The notes below the pieces were generated by a model. It searched no databases and had not been told where the DNA came from. It saw nothing but the letters and a program-made list of their open reading frames with translations. Positions 1-11,817 of a stretch of 64,000 nt of DNA are shown piece by piece (the stretch's first letter is position 1; the number at the start of each line of letters is the position of its first letter). The stretch is taken from positions 13,987,423-14,051,422 of the forward strand of contig OU452223.1 in NCBI GenBank assembly GCA_911728455.2. Reading direction: 5' to 3'. The translations under genes were made by a program, and so were the position numbers. This DNA comes from Marthasterias glacialis (lineage: Eukaryota > Echinodermata > Asteroidea > Forcipulatida > Asteriidae).

Positions 1-299
1 GACGTGTCCAACAAACTAGAGGTCCAAACTCGCGTTATTTCTGGAGCTAGCGAGCTTTTCCGGCCATCTTGATGACCTCAGAGTTGACCTAAATATTGCT
101 ATTTGCCCAAATATTGCGAATTGACCCCTTCCCCACCCACAAACCCTCTTCAGTGATATCTACTCTATCATTTTCTATCATAAAATCGCATAAAATTTTT
201 TTGACCAAAATGGCGGGTTCCCTGTGAGAAATTTGTAATTTTTGACCCCTTTTGAAAAGTGCTTTTCATGGAATCAGTGGATGCGGGCGGCTCTTCGGA
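1..299 (+). repeat. 299-bp monomer M1, lacks left palindrome arm
   Basis: GCGGGT joins directly to TCCCTGTGAG at 218/219, so the 13 bp at r219-231 are absent. M1 also has private changes (TCCAAACTC, TGACCTCA, CACCCACA) and is one of the most divergent units. Confidence 0.9.
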
Positions 300-598
300 G
301 ACGTGTCCAACAAACTAGAGGTCCCAACTCGCGTTATTTCTGGAGCTAGCGAGCTTTTCCGGCCATCTTGATGACGTCAGAGTTGACCTAAATATTGCTA
401 TTTGCCCAAATATTGCGAATTGACCCCTTCCCCACACACAAACCCTCTTCAGTGATATCTACTCTATCATTTTCTATCATAAAATCGCATAAAATTTTTT
501 TGACCAAAATGGCGGGTTCCCTGTGAGAAATTTGTAATTTTTGACCCCTTTTGAAAAGTGCTTTTCATGGAATCAGTGGATGCGGGCGGCTCTTCGGA
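300..598 (+). repeat. 299-bp monomer M2, lacks left palindrome arm
   Basis: It has the same 13-bp absence as M1, with the junction at 517/518. Otherwise it is an ordinary TTTCTGG, CACACA unit. Confidence 0.9.
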
Positions 599-817
599 GA
601 CGTGTCCAACAAACTAGAGGTCCCAACTCGCGTTATTTCTGGAGCTAGCGAGCTTTTCCGGCCATCTTGATGACGTCAGAGTTGACCTAAATATTGCTAT
701 TTGCCCAAATATTGCGAATTGACCCCTTCCCCACACACAAACCCTCTTCAGTGATATCTACTCTATCATTTTCTATCATAAAATCGCATCAAAGTTTTTT
801 GACCAAAATGGCGGGTG

Positions 818-839
818 CTCACAGGGAGCTCCCTGTGAG
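818..839. repeat. 22-bp perfect palindrome (C-variant, in M3)
   Basis: The left arm CTCACAGGGAG is the exact reverse complement of the right arm CTCCCTGTGAG. This is the first intact copy in the window. The same perfect form is in most units of zone 1 and scattered units up to M153. Confidence 0.9.
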
Positions 840-910
840 AAATTTGTAATTTTTGACCCCTTTTGAAAAGTGCTTTTCATGCAATCAGTGGATGCGGGCG
901 GCTCTTCGGA

Positions 911-1221
911 GACGTGTCCAACAAACTAGAGGTCCCAACTCGCGTTATTTCGGGAGCTAGCGAGCTTTTCCGGCCATCTTGATGACGTCAGAGTTGACCT
1001 AAATATTGCTATTTGCCCAAATATTGCGAATTGACCCCTTCCCCACACACAAACCCTCTTCAGTGATATCTACTCTATCATTTTCTATCATAAAATCGCA
1101 TAACATTTTTTTGACCAAAATGGCGGGTGCTCACAGGAGCTCCCTGTGAGAAATTTGTAATTTTTGACCCCTTTTGAAAAGTGCTTTTCATGGAATCAGT
1201 GGATGCGGGCGGCTCTTCGGA
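911..1221 (+). repeat. 311-bp monomer M4 with one G missing in the palindrome arm
   Basis: The arm reads CTCACAGGAG instead of CTCACAGGGAG, so the inverted repeat is asymmetric. It also has the CATAACA form before the T tract. Confidence 0.85.
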
Positions 1222-1533
1222 GACGTGTCCAACAAACTAGAGGTCCCAACTCGCGTTATTTCTGGAGCTAGCGAGCTTTTCCGGCCATCTTGATGACGTC
1301 AGAGTTGACCTAAATATTGCTATTTGCCCAAATATTGCGAATTGACCCCTTCCCCACACACAAACCCTCTTCAGTGATATCTACTCTATCATTTTCTATC
1401 ATAAAATCGCATAACATTTTTTTGACCAAAATGGCGGGTGCTCACAGGGAGCTCCCTGTGAGAAATTTGTAATTTTTGACCCCTTTTGAAAAGTGCTTTT
1501 CATGGAATCAGTGGATGCGGGCGGCTCTTCGGA

Positions 1534-1832
1534 GACGTGTCCAACAAACTAGAGGTCCCAACTCGCGTTATTTCGGGAGCTAGCGAGCTTTTCCGGCCAT
1601 CTTGATGACGTCAGAGTTGACCTAAATATTGCTATTTGCCCAAATATTGCGAATTGACCCCTTCCCCACACACAAACCCTCTTCAGTGATATCTACTCTA
1701 TCATTTTCTATCATAAAATCGCATAAAATTTTTTTGACCAAAATGGCGGGTTCCCTGTGAGAAATTTGTAATTTTTGACCCCTTTTGAAAAGTGCTTTTC
1801 ATGGAATCAGTGGATGCGGGCGGCTCTTCTGA
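1534..1832 (+). repeat. 299-bp monomer M6, lacks left palindrome arm
   Basis: It has the same 13-bp absence as M1 and M2 (junction 1751/1752), but on a TTTCGGG background. The short form therefore occurs on both r42 backgrounds. Its end, CTTCTGAG, is shared with the next unit M7. Confidence 0.9.
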
Positions 1833-4328
1833 GACGTGTCCAACAAACTAGAGGTCCCAACTCGCGTTATTTCGGGAGCTAGCGAGCTTTTCCGGCCATC
1901 TTGATGACGTCAGAGTTGACCTAAATATTGCTATTTGCCCAAATATTGCGAATTGACCCCTTCCCCACACACAAACCCTCTTCAGTGATATCTACTCTAT
2001 CATTTTCTATCATAAAATCGCATCAAATTTTTTTGACCAAAATGGCGGGTGCTGACAGGGAGCTCCCTGTGAGAAATTTGTAATTTTTGACCCCTTTTGA
2101 AAAGTGCTTTTCATGGAATCAGTGGATGCGGGCGGCTCTTCTGAGACGTGTCCAACAAACTAGAGGTCCCAACTCGCGTTATTTCGGGAGCTAGCGAGCT
2201 TTTCCGGCCATCTTGATGACCTCAGAGTTGACCTAAATATTGCTATTTGCCCAAATATTGCGAATTGACCCCTTCCCCACACACAAACCCTCTTCAGTGA
2301 TATCTACTCTATCATTTTCTATCATAAAATCGCATAAATTTTTTTTGACCAAAATGGCGGGTGCTCACAGGGAGCTCCCTGTGAGAAATTTGTAATTTTT
2401 GACCCCTTTTGAAAAGTGCTTTTCATGGAATCAGTGGATGCGGGTGGCTCTTCGGAGACGTGTCCAACAAACTAGAGGTCCCAACTCGCGTTATTTCGGG
2501 AGCTAGCGAGCTTTTCCGGCCATCTTGATGACGTCAGAGTTGACCTAAATATTGCTATTTGCCCAAATATTGCGAATTGACCCCTTCCCCACACACAAAC
2601 CCTCTTCAGTGATATCTACTCTATCATTTTCTATCATAAAATCGCATAAAAAATTTTTGACCAAAATGGCGGGTGCTCACAGGGAGCTCCCTGTGAGAAA
2701 TTTGTAATTTTTGACCCCTTTTGAAAAGTGCTTTTCATGGAATCAGTGGATGCGGGCGGCTCTTCGGAGACGTGTCCAACAAACTAGAGGTCCCAACTCG
2801 CGTTATTTCTGGAGCTAGCGAGCTTTTCCGGCCATCTTGATGACGTCAGAGTTGACCTAAATATTGCTATTTGCCCAAATATTGCGAATTGACCCCTTCC
2901 CCACACACAAACCCTCTTCAGTGATATCTACTCTATCATTTTCTATCATAAAATCGCATAAAATTTTTTGGACCAAAATGGCGGGTGCTCACAGGGAGCT
3001 CCCTGTGAGAAATTTGTAATTTTTGACCCCTTTTGAGAAGTGCTTTTCATGGAATCAGTGGATGCGGGTGGCTCTTCGGAGACGTGTCCAACAAACTAGA
3101 GGTCCCAACTCGCCTTATTTCGGGAGCTAGCGAGCTTTTCCGGCCATCTTGATGACGTCAGAGTTGACCTAAATATTGCTATTTGCCCAAATATTGCGAA
3201 TTGACCCCTTCCCCACACACAAACCCTCTTCAGTGATATCTACTCTATCATTTTCTATCATAAAATCGCATAAAATTTTTTTGACCAAAATGGCGGGTGC
3301 TCACAGGGAGCTCCCTGTGAGAAATTTGTAATTTTTGACCCCTTTTGAAAAGTGCTTTTCATGGAATCAGTGGATGCGGGCGGCTCTTCGGAGACGTGTC
3401 CAACAAACTAGAGGTCCCAACTCGCGTTATTTCTGGAGCTAGCGAGCTTTTCCGGCCATCTTGATGACGTCAGAGTTGACCTAAATATTGCTATTTGCCC
3501 AAATATTGCGAATTGACCCCTTCCCCACACACAAACCCTCTTCAGTGATATCTACTCTATCATTTTCTATCATAAAATCGCATAACATTTTTTTGACCAA
3601 AATGGCGGGTGCTGACAGGGAGCTCCCTGTGAGAAATTTGTAATTTTTGACCCCTTTTGAAAAGTGCTTTTCATGGAATCAGTGGATGCGGGCGGCTCTT
3701 CGGAGACGTGTCCAACAAACTAGAGGTCCCAACTCGCGTTATTTCGGGAGCTAGCGAGCTTTTCCGGCCATCTTGATGACGTCAGAGTTGACCTAAATAT
3801 TGCTATTTGCCCAAATATTGCGAATTGACCCCTTCCCCACACACAAACCCTCTTCAGTGATATCTACTCTATCATTTTCTATCATAAAATCGCATCAAAT
3901 TTTTTTGACCAAAATGGCGGGTGCTCACAGGGAGCTCCCTGTGAGAAATTTGTAATTTTTGACCCCTTTTGAAAAGTGCTTTTCAAGGAATCAGTGGATG
4001 CGGGCGGCTCTTCGGAGACGTGTCCAACAAACTAGAGGTCCCAACTCGCGTTATTTCGGGAGCTAGCGAGCTTTTCCGGCCATCTTGATGACGTCAGAGT
4101 TGACCTAAATATTGCTATTTGCCCAAATATTGCGAATTGACCCCTTCCCCACACACAAACCCTCTTCAGTGATATCTACTCTATCATTTTCTATCATAAA
4201 ATCGCATCAAATTTTTTGGACCAAAATGGCGGGTGCTCACAGGGAGCTCCCTGTGAGAAATTTGTAATTTTTGACCCCTTTTGAAAAGTGCTTTTCAAGG
4301 AATCAGTGGATGCGGGCGGCTCTTCGGA

Positions 4329-4641
4329 GACGTGTCCAACAAACTAGAGGTCCCAACTCGCGTTATTTCTGGAGCTAGCGAGCTTTTCCGGCCATCTTGA
4401 TGACGTCAGAGTTGACCTAAATATTGCTATTTGCCCAAATATTGCGAATTGACCCCTTCCCCACACACAAACCCTCTTCAGTGATATCTACTCTATCATT
4501 TTCTATCATAAAATCGCATAAAAATTTTTTTGACCAAAATGGCGGGTGCTCACAGGGAGCTCCCTGTGAGAAATTTGTAATTTTTGACCCCTTTTGAAAA
4601 GTGCTTTTCATGGAATCAGTGGATGCGGGCGGCTCTTCGGA
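4329..4641 (+). repeat. 313-bp monomer M15 with expanded A/T tract
   Basis: One extra base in the tract (CATAAAAATTTTTTTG) shifts the frame and produces a chance 64-codon minus-strand ORF at 4417-4611. The ORF is simply reverse-complemented repeat and is not a gene. Confidence 0.8.
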
Positions 4642-4953
4642 GACGTGTCCAACAAACTAGAGGTCCCAACTCGCGTTATTTCTGGAGCTAGCGAGCTTTT
4701 CCGGCCATCTTGATGACGTCAGAGTTGACCTAAATATTGCTATTTGCCCAAATATTGCGAATTGACCCCTTCCCCACACACAAACCCTCTTCAGTGATAT
4801 CTACTCTATCATTTTCTATCATAAAATCGCATCAAATTTTTTGGACCAAAATGGCGGGTGCTCACAGGGAGCTCCCTGTGAGAAATTTGTAATTTTTGAC
4901 CCCTTTTGAAAAGTGCTTTTCATGGAATCAGTGGATGCGGGCGGCTCTTCGGA

Positions 4954-6513
4954 GACGTGTCCAACAAACTAGAGGTCCCAACTCGCGTTATTTCGGGAGC
5001 TAGCGAGCTTTTCCGGCCATCTTGATGACGTCAGAGTTGACCTAAATATTGCTATTTGCCCAAATATTGCGAATTGACCCCTTCCCCACACACAAACCCT
5101 CTTCAGTGATATCTACTCTATCATTTTCTATCATAAAATCGCATCAAATTTTTTTGACCAAAATGGTGGGTGCTCACAGGGAGCTCCCTGTGAGAAATTT
5201 GTAATTTTTGACCCCTTTTGAAAAGTGCTTTTCATGGAATCAGTGGATGCGGGCGGCTCTTCGGAGACGTGTCCAACAAACTAGAGGTCCCAACTCGCGT
5301 TATTTCGGGAGCTAACGAGCTTTTCTGGCCATCTTGATGACGTCAGAGTTGACCTAAATATTGCTATTTGCCCAAATATTGCGAATTGACCCCTTCCCCA
5401 CACACAAACCCTCTTCAGTGATATCTACTCTATCATTTTCTATCATAAAATCGCATCAAATTTTTTTGACCAAAATGGCGGGTGCTCACAGGGAGCTCCC
5501 TGTGAGAAATTTGTAATTTTTGACCCCTTTTGAAAAGTGCTTTTCATGGAATCAGTGGATGCGGGCGGCTCTTCGGAGACGTGTCCAACAAACTAAAGGT
5601 CCCAACTCGCGTTATTTCGGGAGCTAGCGAGCTTTTCCGGCCATCTTGATGACGTCAGAGTTGACCTAAATATTGCTATTTGCCCAAATATTGCGAATTG
5701 ACCCCTTCCCCCCACACAAACCCTCTTCAGTGATATCTACTCTATCATTTTCTATCATAAAATCGCATCAAATTTTTTGGACCAAAATGGCGGGTGCTCA
5801 CAGGGAGCTCCCTGTGAGAAATTTGTAATTTTTGACCCCTTTTGAAAAGTGCTTTTCATGGAATCAGTGGATGCGGGCGGCTCTTCGGAGACGTGTCCAA
5901 CAAACTAGAGGTCCCAACTCGCGTTATTTCGGGAGCTAGCGAGCTTTTCCGGCCATCTTGATGACGTCAGAGTTGACCTAAATATTGCTATTTGCCCAAA
6001 TATTGCGAATTGACCCCTTCCCCACACACAAACCCTCTTCAGTGATATCTACTCTATCATTTTCTATCATAAAATCGCATCAAATTTTTTTGACCAAAAT
6101 GGTGGATGCTCACAGGGAGCTCCCTGTGAGAAATTTGTAATTTTTGACCCCTTTTGAAAAGTGCTTTTCATGGAATCAGTGGATGCGGGCGGCTCTTCGG
6201 AGACGTGTCCAACAAACTAGAGGTCCCAACTCGCGTTATTTCGGGAGCTAACGAGCTTTTCTGGCCATCTTGATGACGTCAGAGTTGACCTAAATATTGC
6301 TATTTGCCCAAATATTGCGAATTGACCCCTTCCCCACACACAAACCCTCTTCAGTGATATCTACTCTATCATTTTCTATCATAAAATCGCATCAAATTTT
6401 TTTGACCAAAATGGCGGGTGCTCACAGGGAGCTCCCTGTGAGAAATTTGTAATTTTTGACCCCTTTTGAAAAGTGCTTTTCATGGAATCAGTGGATGCGG
6501 GCGGCTCTTCGGA
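4954..6513 (+). repeat. 3-unit duplication: M17-M18 and M20-M21
   Basis: M17 (4954) and M20 (5890) share AAATGGTGG. M18 (5266) and M21 (6202) share GCTAACGAG plus TTTTCTGGCC. The offset is 936 bp, exactly three units. M20 has an extra change, GGTGGATGC. M19 between them is distinct (ACTAAAGG, a longer C run). Confidence 0.8.
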
Positions 6514-6825
6514 GACGTGTCCAACAAACTAGAGGTCCCAACTCGCCTTATTTCGGGAGCTAGCGAGCTTTTCCGGCCATCTTGATGACGTCAGAGTTGA
6601 CCTAAATATTGCTATTTGCCCAAATATTGCGAATTGACCCCTTCCCCACACACAAACCCTCTTCAGTGATATCTACTCTATCATTTTCTATCATAAAATC
6701 GCATAAAATTTTTTTGACCAAAATGGCGGGTGCTCACAGGGAGCTCCCTGTGAGAAATTTGTAATTTTTGACCCCTTTTTAAAAGTGCTTTTCATGGAAT
6801 CAGTGGATGCGGGCGGCTCTTCGGA

Positions 6826-8697
6826 GACGTGTCCAACAAACTAGAGGTCCCAACTCGCGTTATTTCTGGAGCTAGTGAGCTTTTCCGGCCATCTTGATGA
6901 CGTCAGAGTTGACCTAAATATTGCTATTTGCCCAAATATTGCGAATTGACCCCTTCCCCACACACAAACCCTCTTCAGTGATATCTACTCTATCATTTTC
7001 TATCATAAAATCGCATACATTTTTTTTGACCAAAATGGCGGGTGCTCAAAGGGAGCTCCCTGTGAGAAATTTGTAATTTTTGACCCCTTTTGAAAAGTGC
7101 TTTTCATGGAATCAGTGGATGCGGGCGGCTCTTCGGAGACGTGTCCAACAAACTAAAGGTCCCAACTCGCGTTATTTCTGGAGCTAGCGAGCTTTTCCGG
7201 CCATCTTGATGACGTCAGAGTTGACCTAAATATTGCTATTTGCCCAAATATTGCGAATTGACCCCTTCCCCACACACAAACCCTCTTCAGTGATATCTAC
7301 TCTATCATTTTCTATCATAAAATCGCATCAAATTTTTTTGACCAAAATGGCGGGTGCTCACAGGGAGCTCCCTGTGAGAAATTTGTAATTTTTGACCCCT
7401 TTTGAAAAGTGCTTTTCATGGAATCAGTGGATGCGGGCGGCTCTTCGGAGACGTGTCCAACAAACTAGAGGTCCCAACTCGCGTTATTTCGGGAGCTAGC
7501 GAGCTTTTCCGGCCATCTTGATGACGTCAGAGTTGACCTAAATATTGCTATTTGCCCAAATATTGCGAATTGACCCCTTCCCCACAAACAAACCCTCTTC
7601 AGTGATATCTACTCTATCATTTTCTATCATAAAATCGCATAAAATTTTTTTGACCAAAATGGCGGGTGCTCACAGGGAGCTCCCTGTGAGAAATTTGTAA
7701 TTTTTGACCCCTTTTGAAAAGTGCTTTTCATGGAATCAGTGGATGCGGGCGGCTCTTCGGAGACGTGTCCAACAAACTAGAGGTCCCAACTCGCGTTATT
7801 TCTGGAGCTAGCGAGCTTTTCCGGCCATCTTGATGACGTCAGAGTTGACCTAAATATTGCTATTTGCCCAAATATTGCGAATTGACCCTTTCCCCACACA
7901 CAAACCCTCTTCAGTGATATCTACTCTATCATTTTCTATCATAAAATCGCATAAAATTTTTTTGACCAAAATGGCGGGTGCTGACAGGGAGCTCCCTGTG
8001 AGAAATTTGTAATTTTTGACCCCTTTCTAAAAGTGCTTTTCATGGAATCACTGGATGCGGGCGGCTCTTCGGAGACGTGTCCAACAAACTAGAGGTCCCA
8101 ACTCGCGTTATTTCGGGAGCTAGCGAGCTTTTCCGGCCATCTTGATGACGTCAGAGTTGACCTAAATATTGCTATTTGCCCAAATATTGCGAATTGACCC
8201 CTTCCCCACACACAAACCCTCTTCAGTGATATCTACTCTATCATTTTCTATCATAAAATCGCATCAATTTTTTTTGACCAAAATGGCGGGTGCTCAAAGG
8301 GAGCTCCCTGTGAGAAATTTGTAATTTTTGACCCCTTTTGAAAAGTACTTTTCATGGAATCAGTGGATGCGGGCGGCTCTTCGGAGACGTGTCCAACAAA
8401 CTAAAGGTCCCAACTCGCGTTATTTCTGGAGCTAGCGAGCTTTTCCGGCCATCTTGATGACGTCAGAGTTGACCTAAATATTGCTATTTGCCCAAATATT
8501 GCGAATTGACCCCTTCCCCACACACAAACCCTCTTCAGTGATATCTACTCTATCATTTTCTATCATAAAATCGCATCAAATTTTTTTGACCAAAATGGCG
8601 GGTGCTCACAGGGAGCTCCCTGTGAGAAATTTGTAATTTTTGACCCCTTTTGAAAAGTGCTTTTCATGGAATCAGTGGATGCGGGCGGCTCTTCGGA
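6826..8697 (+). repeat. 4-unit duplication: M23-M24 and M27-M28
   Basis: M23 (6826) and M27 (8074) share GCTCAAAGGG, which breaks the palindrome. The following units M24 (7138) and M28 (8386) share ACTAAAGG. The offset is 1248 bp, four units. The preceding units M22 and M26 also both have TAAAAGTG in place of GAAAAGTG. Confidence 0.8.
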
Positions 8698-9321
8698 GAC
8701 GTGTCCAACAAACTAGAGGTCCCAACTCGCGTTATTTCTGGAGCTAGCGAGCTTTTCCGGCCATCTTGATGACGTCAGAGTTGACCTAAATATTGCTATT
8801 TGCCCAAATATTGCGAATTGACCCCTTCCCCACACACAAACCCTCTTCAGTGATATCTACTCTATCATTTTCTATCATAAAATCACATAAATTTTTTTGG
8901 ACCAAAACGGCGGGTGCTCACAGGGAGCTCCCTGTGAGAAATTTGTAATTTTTGACCCCTTTTGAAAAGTGCTTTTCATGGAATCAGTGGATGCGGGCGG
9001 CTCTTCGGAGACGTGTCCAACAAACTAGAGGTCCCAACTCGCGTTATTTCGGGAGCTAGCGAGCTTTTCCGGCCATCTTGATGACGTCAGAGTTGACCTA
9101 AATATTGCTATTTGCCCAAATATTGCGAATTGACCCCTTCCCCACACACAAACCCTCTTCAGTGATATCTACTCTATCATTTTCTATCATAAAATCGCAT
9201 AAAATTTTTTTGACCAAAATGGCGGGTGCTCGCAGGGAGCACCCTGTGAGAAATTTGTAATTTTTGACCCCTTTTGAAAAGTGCTTTTCATGGAATCAGT
9301 GGATGCGGGCGGCTCTTCGGA

Positions 9322-9632
9322 GACGTGTCCAACAAACTAGAGGTCCCAACTCGCGTTATTTCGGGAGCTAGCGAGCTTTTCCGGCCATCTTGATGACGTC
9401 AGAGTTGACCTAAATATTGCTATTTGCCCAAATATTGCGAATTGACCCCTTCCCCACACACAAACCCTCTTCAGTGATATCTACTCTATCATTTTCTATC
9501 ATAAAATCGCATAAATTTTTTTGACCAAAATGGCGGGTGCTCACAGGGAGCTCCCTGTGAGAAATTTGTAATTTTTGACCCCTTTTGAAAAGTGCTTTTC
9601 ATGGAATCAGTGGATGCGGGCGGCTCTTCGGA
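9322..9632 (+). repeat. 311-bp monomer M31 (A3T7 tract)
   Basis: One base is missing in the A/T tract (CATAAATTTTTTTG). It is the first of several independent or copied 311-bp units of this type. Confidence 0.8.
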
Positions 9633-9944
9633 GACGTGTCCAACAAACTACAGGTCCCAACTCGCGTTATTTCGGGAGCTAGCGAGCTTTTCCGGCCATC
9701 TTGATGACGTCAGAGTTGACCTAAATATTGCTATTTGCCCAAATATTGCGAATTGACCCCTTCCCCACACACAAACCCTCTTCAGTGATATCTACTCTAT
9801 CATTTTCTATCATAAAATCGCATAAAATTTTTTTGACCAAAATGGCGGGTGCTGACAGGGAGCTCCCTGTGAGAAATTTGTAATTTTTGACCCCTTTTGA
9901 AAAGTGCTTTTCATGGAATCAGTGGATGCGGGCGGCTCTTCGGA

Positions 9945-10257
9945 GACGTGTCCAACAAACTAGAGGTCCCAACTCGCGTTATTTCGGGAGCTAGCGAGCT
10001 TTTCCGGCCATCTTGATGACGTCAGAGTTGACCTAAATATTGCTATTTGCCCAAATATTGCGAATTGACCCCTTCCCCACACACAAACCCTCTTCAGTGA
10101 TATCTACTCTATCATTTTCTATCATAAAATCGCATCAAATTTTTTTTGACCAAAATGGCGGGTGCTCACAGGGAGTTCCCTGTGAGAAATTTGTAATATT
10201 TGACCCCTTTTGAAAAGTGCTTTTCATGGAATCAGTGGATGCGGGCGGCTCTTCGGA
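9945..10257 (+). repeat. 313-bp monomer M33
   Basis: There is one extra T in the tract after CATCAAA, plus GGGAGTTCCC in the palindrome centre and GTAATATTTG further on. It is a unit with several private changes. Confidence 0.8.
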
Positions 10258-11817
10258 GACGTGTCCAACAAACTAGAGGTCCCAACTCGCGTTATTTCGG
10301 GAGCTAGCGAGCTTTTCCGGCCATCTTGATGACGTCAGAGTTGACCTAAATATTGCTATTTGCCCAAATATTGCGAATTGACCCCTTCCCCACACACAAA
10401 CCCTCTTCAGTGATATCTACTCTATCATTTTCTATCATAAAATCGCATAAAATTTTTTTGACCAAAATGGCGGGTGCTGACAGGGAGCTCCCTGTGAGAA
10501 ATTTGTAATTTTTGACCCCTTTTGAAAAGTGCTTTTCATGGAATCAGTGGATGCGGGCGGCTCTTCGGAGACGTGTCCAACAAACTAGAGGTCCCAACTC
10601 GCGTTATTTCGGGAGCTAGCGAGCTTTTCCGGCCATCTTGATGACGTCAGAGTTGACCTAAATATTGCTATTTGCCCAAATATTGCGAATTGACCCCTTC
10701 CCCACACACAAACCCTCTTCAGTGATATCTACTCTATCATTTTCTATCATAAAATCGCATCAAATTTTTTTGACCAAAATGGCGGGTGCTGACAGGGAGC
10801 TCCCTGTGAGAAATTTGTAATTTTTGACCCCTTTTGAAAAGTGCTTTTCATGGAATCAGTGGATGCGGGCGGCTCTTCGGAGACGTGTCCAACAAACTAG
10901 AGGTCCCAACTCGCGTTATTTCGGGAGCTAGCGAGCTTTTCCGGCCATCTTGATGACGTCAGAGTTGACCTAAATATTGCTATTTGCCCAAATATTGCGA
11001 ATTGACCCCTTCCCCACTCACAAACCCTCTTCAGTGATATCTACTCTATCATTTTCTATCATAAAATCGCATAAAATTTTTTTGACCAAAATGGCGGGTG
11101 CTGACAGGGAGCTCCCTGTGAGAAATTTGTAATTTTTGACCCCTTTTGAAAAGTGCTTTTCATGGAATCAGTGGATGCGGGCGGCTCTTCGGAGACGTGT
11201 CCAACAAACTACAGGTCCCAACTCGCGTTATTTCGGGAGCTAGCGAGCTTTTCCGGCCATCTTGATGACGTCAGAGTTGACCTAAATATTGCTATTTGCC
11301 CAAATATTGCGAATTGACCCCTTCCCCACTCACAAACCCTCTTCAGTGATATCTACTCTATCATTTTCTATCATAAAATCGCATAAAATTTTTTTGACCA
11401 AAATGGCGGGTGCTGACAGGGAGCTCCCTGTGAGAAATTTGTAATTTTTGACCCCTTTTGAAAAGTGCTTTTCATGGAATCAGTGGATGCGGGCGGCTCT
11501 TCGGAGACGTGTCCAACAAACTAGAGGTCCCAACTCGCGTTATTTCGGGAGCTAGCGAGCTTTTCCGGCCATCTTGATGACGTCAGAGTTGACCTAAATA
11601 TTGCTATTTGCCCAAATATTGCGAATTGACCCCTTCCCCACTCACAAACCCTCTTCAGTGATATCTACTCTATCATTTTCTATCATAAAATCGCATAAAA
11701 TTTTTTTGACCAAAATGGCGGGTGCTGACAGGGAGCTCCCTGTGAGAAATTTGTAATTTTTGACCCCTTTTGAAAAGTGCTTTTCATGGAATCAGTGGAT
11801 GCGGGCGGCTCTTCGGA

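Larger units (their letters stand above)
1..9321 (+). repeat. Array zone 1 (M1-M30): variable, older-looking monomers
   Basis: This stretch has the highest unit-to-unit variation. At r42 the triplet context is TTTCTGG in 13 units (M1, 2, 3, 5, 10, 12, 15, 16, 23, 24, 26, 28, 29) and TTTCGGG in the rest. The r135-140 site is almost always CACACA. The palindrome arm usually reads GCTCAC, giving a perfect inverted repeat. The A/T tract is preceded by CGCATA or CGCATC and is sometimes followed by GG. Three of the four 299-bp units are here. M1 carries several private changes (TCCAAACTC, TGACCTCA, CACCCACA). This pattern suits an ageing array flank, but the true edge is outside the window. Confidence 0.85.

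Noticed and set aside
4417-4611. 64-codon minus-strand ORF
   Set aside because: It begins with ATG but is open only because M15 has one extra base in the A/T tract. The same frame is closed in 312-bp units.
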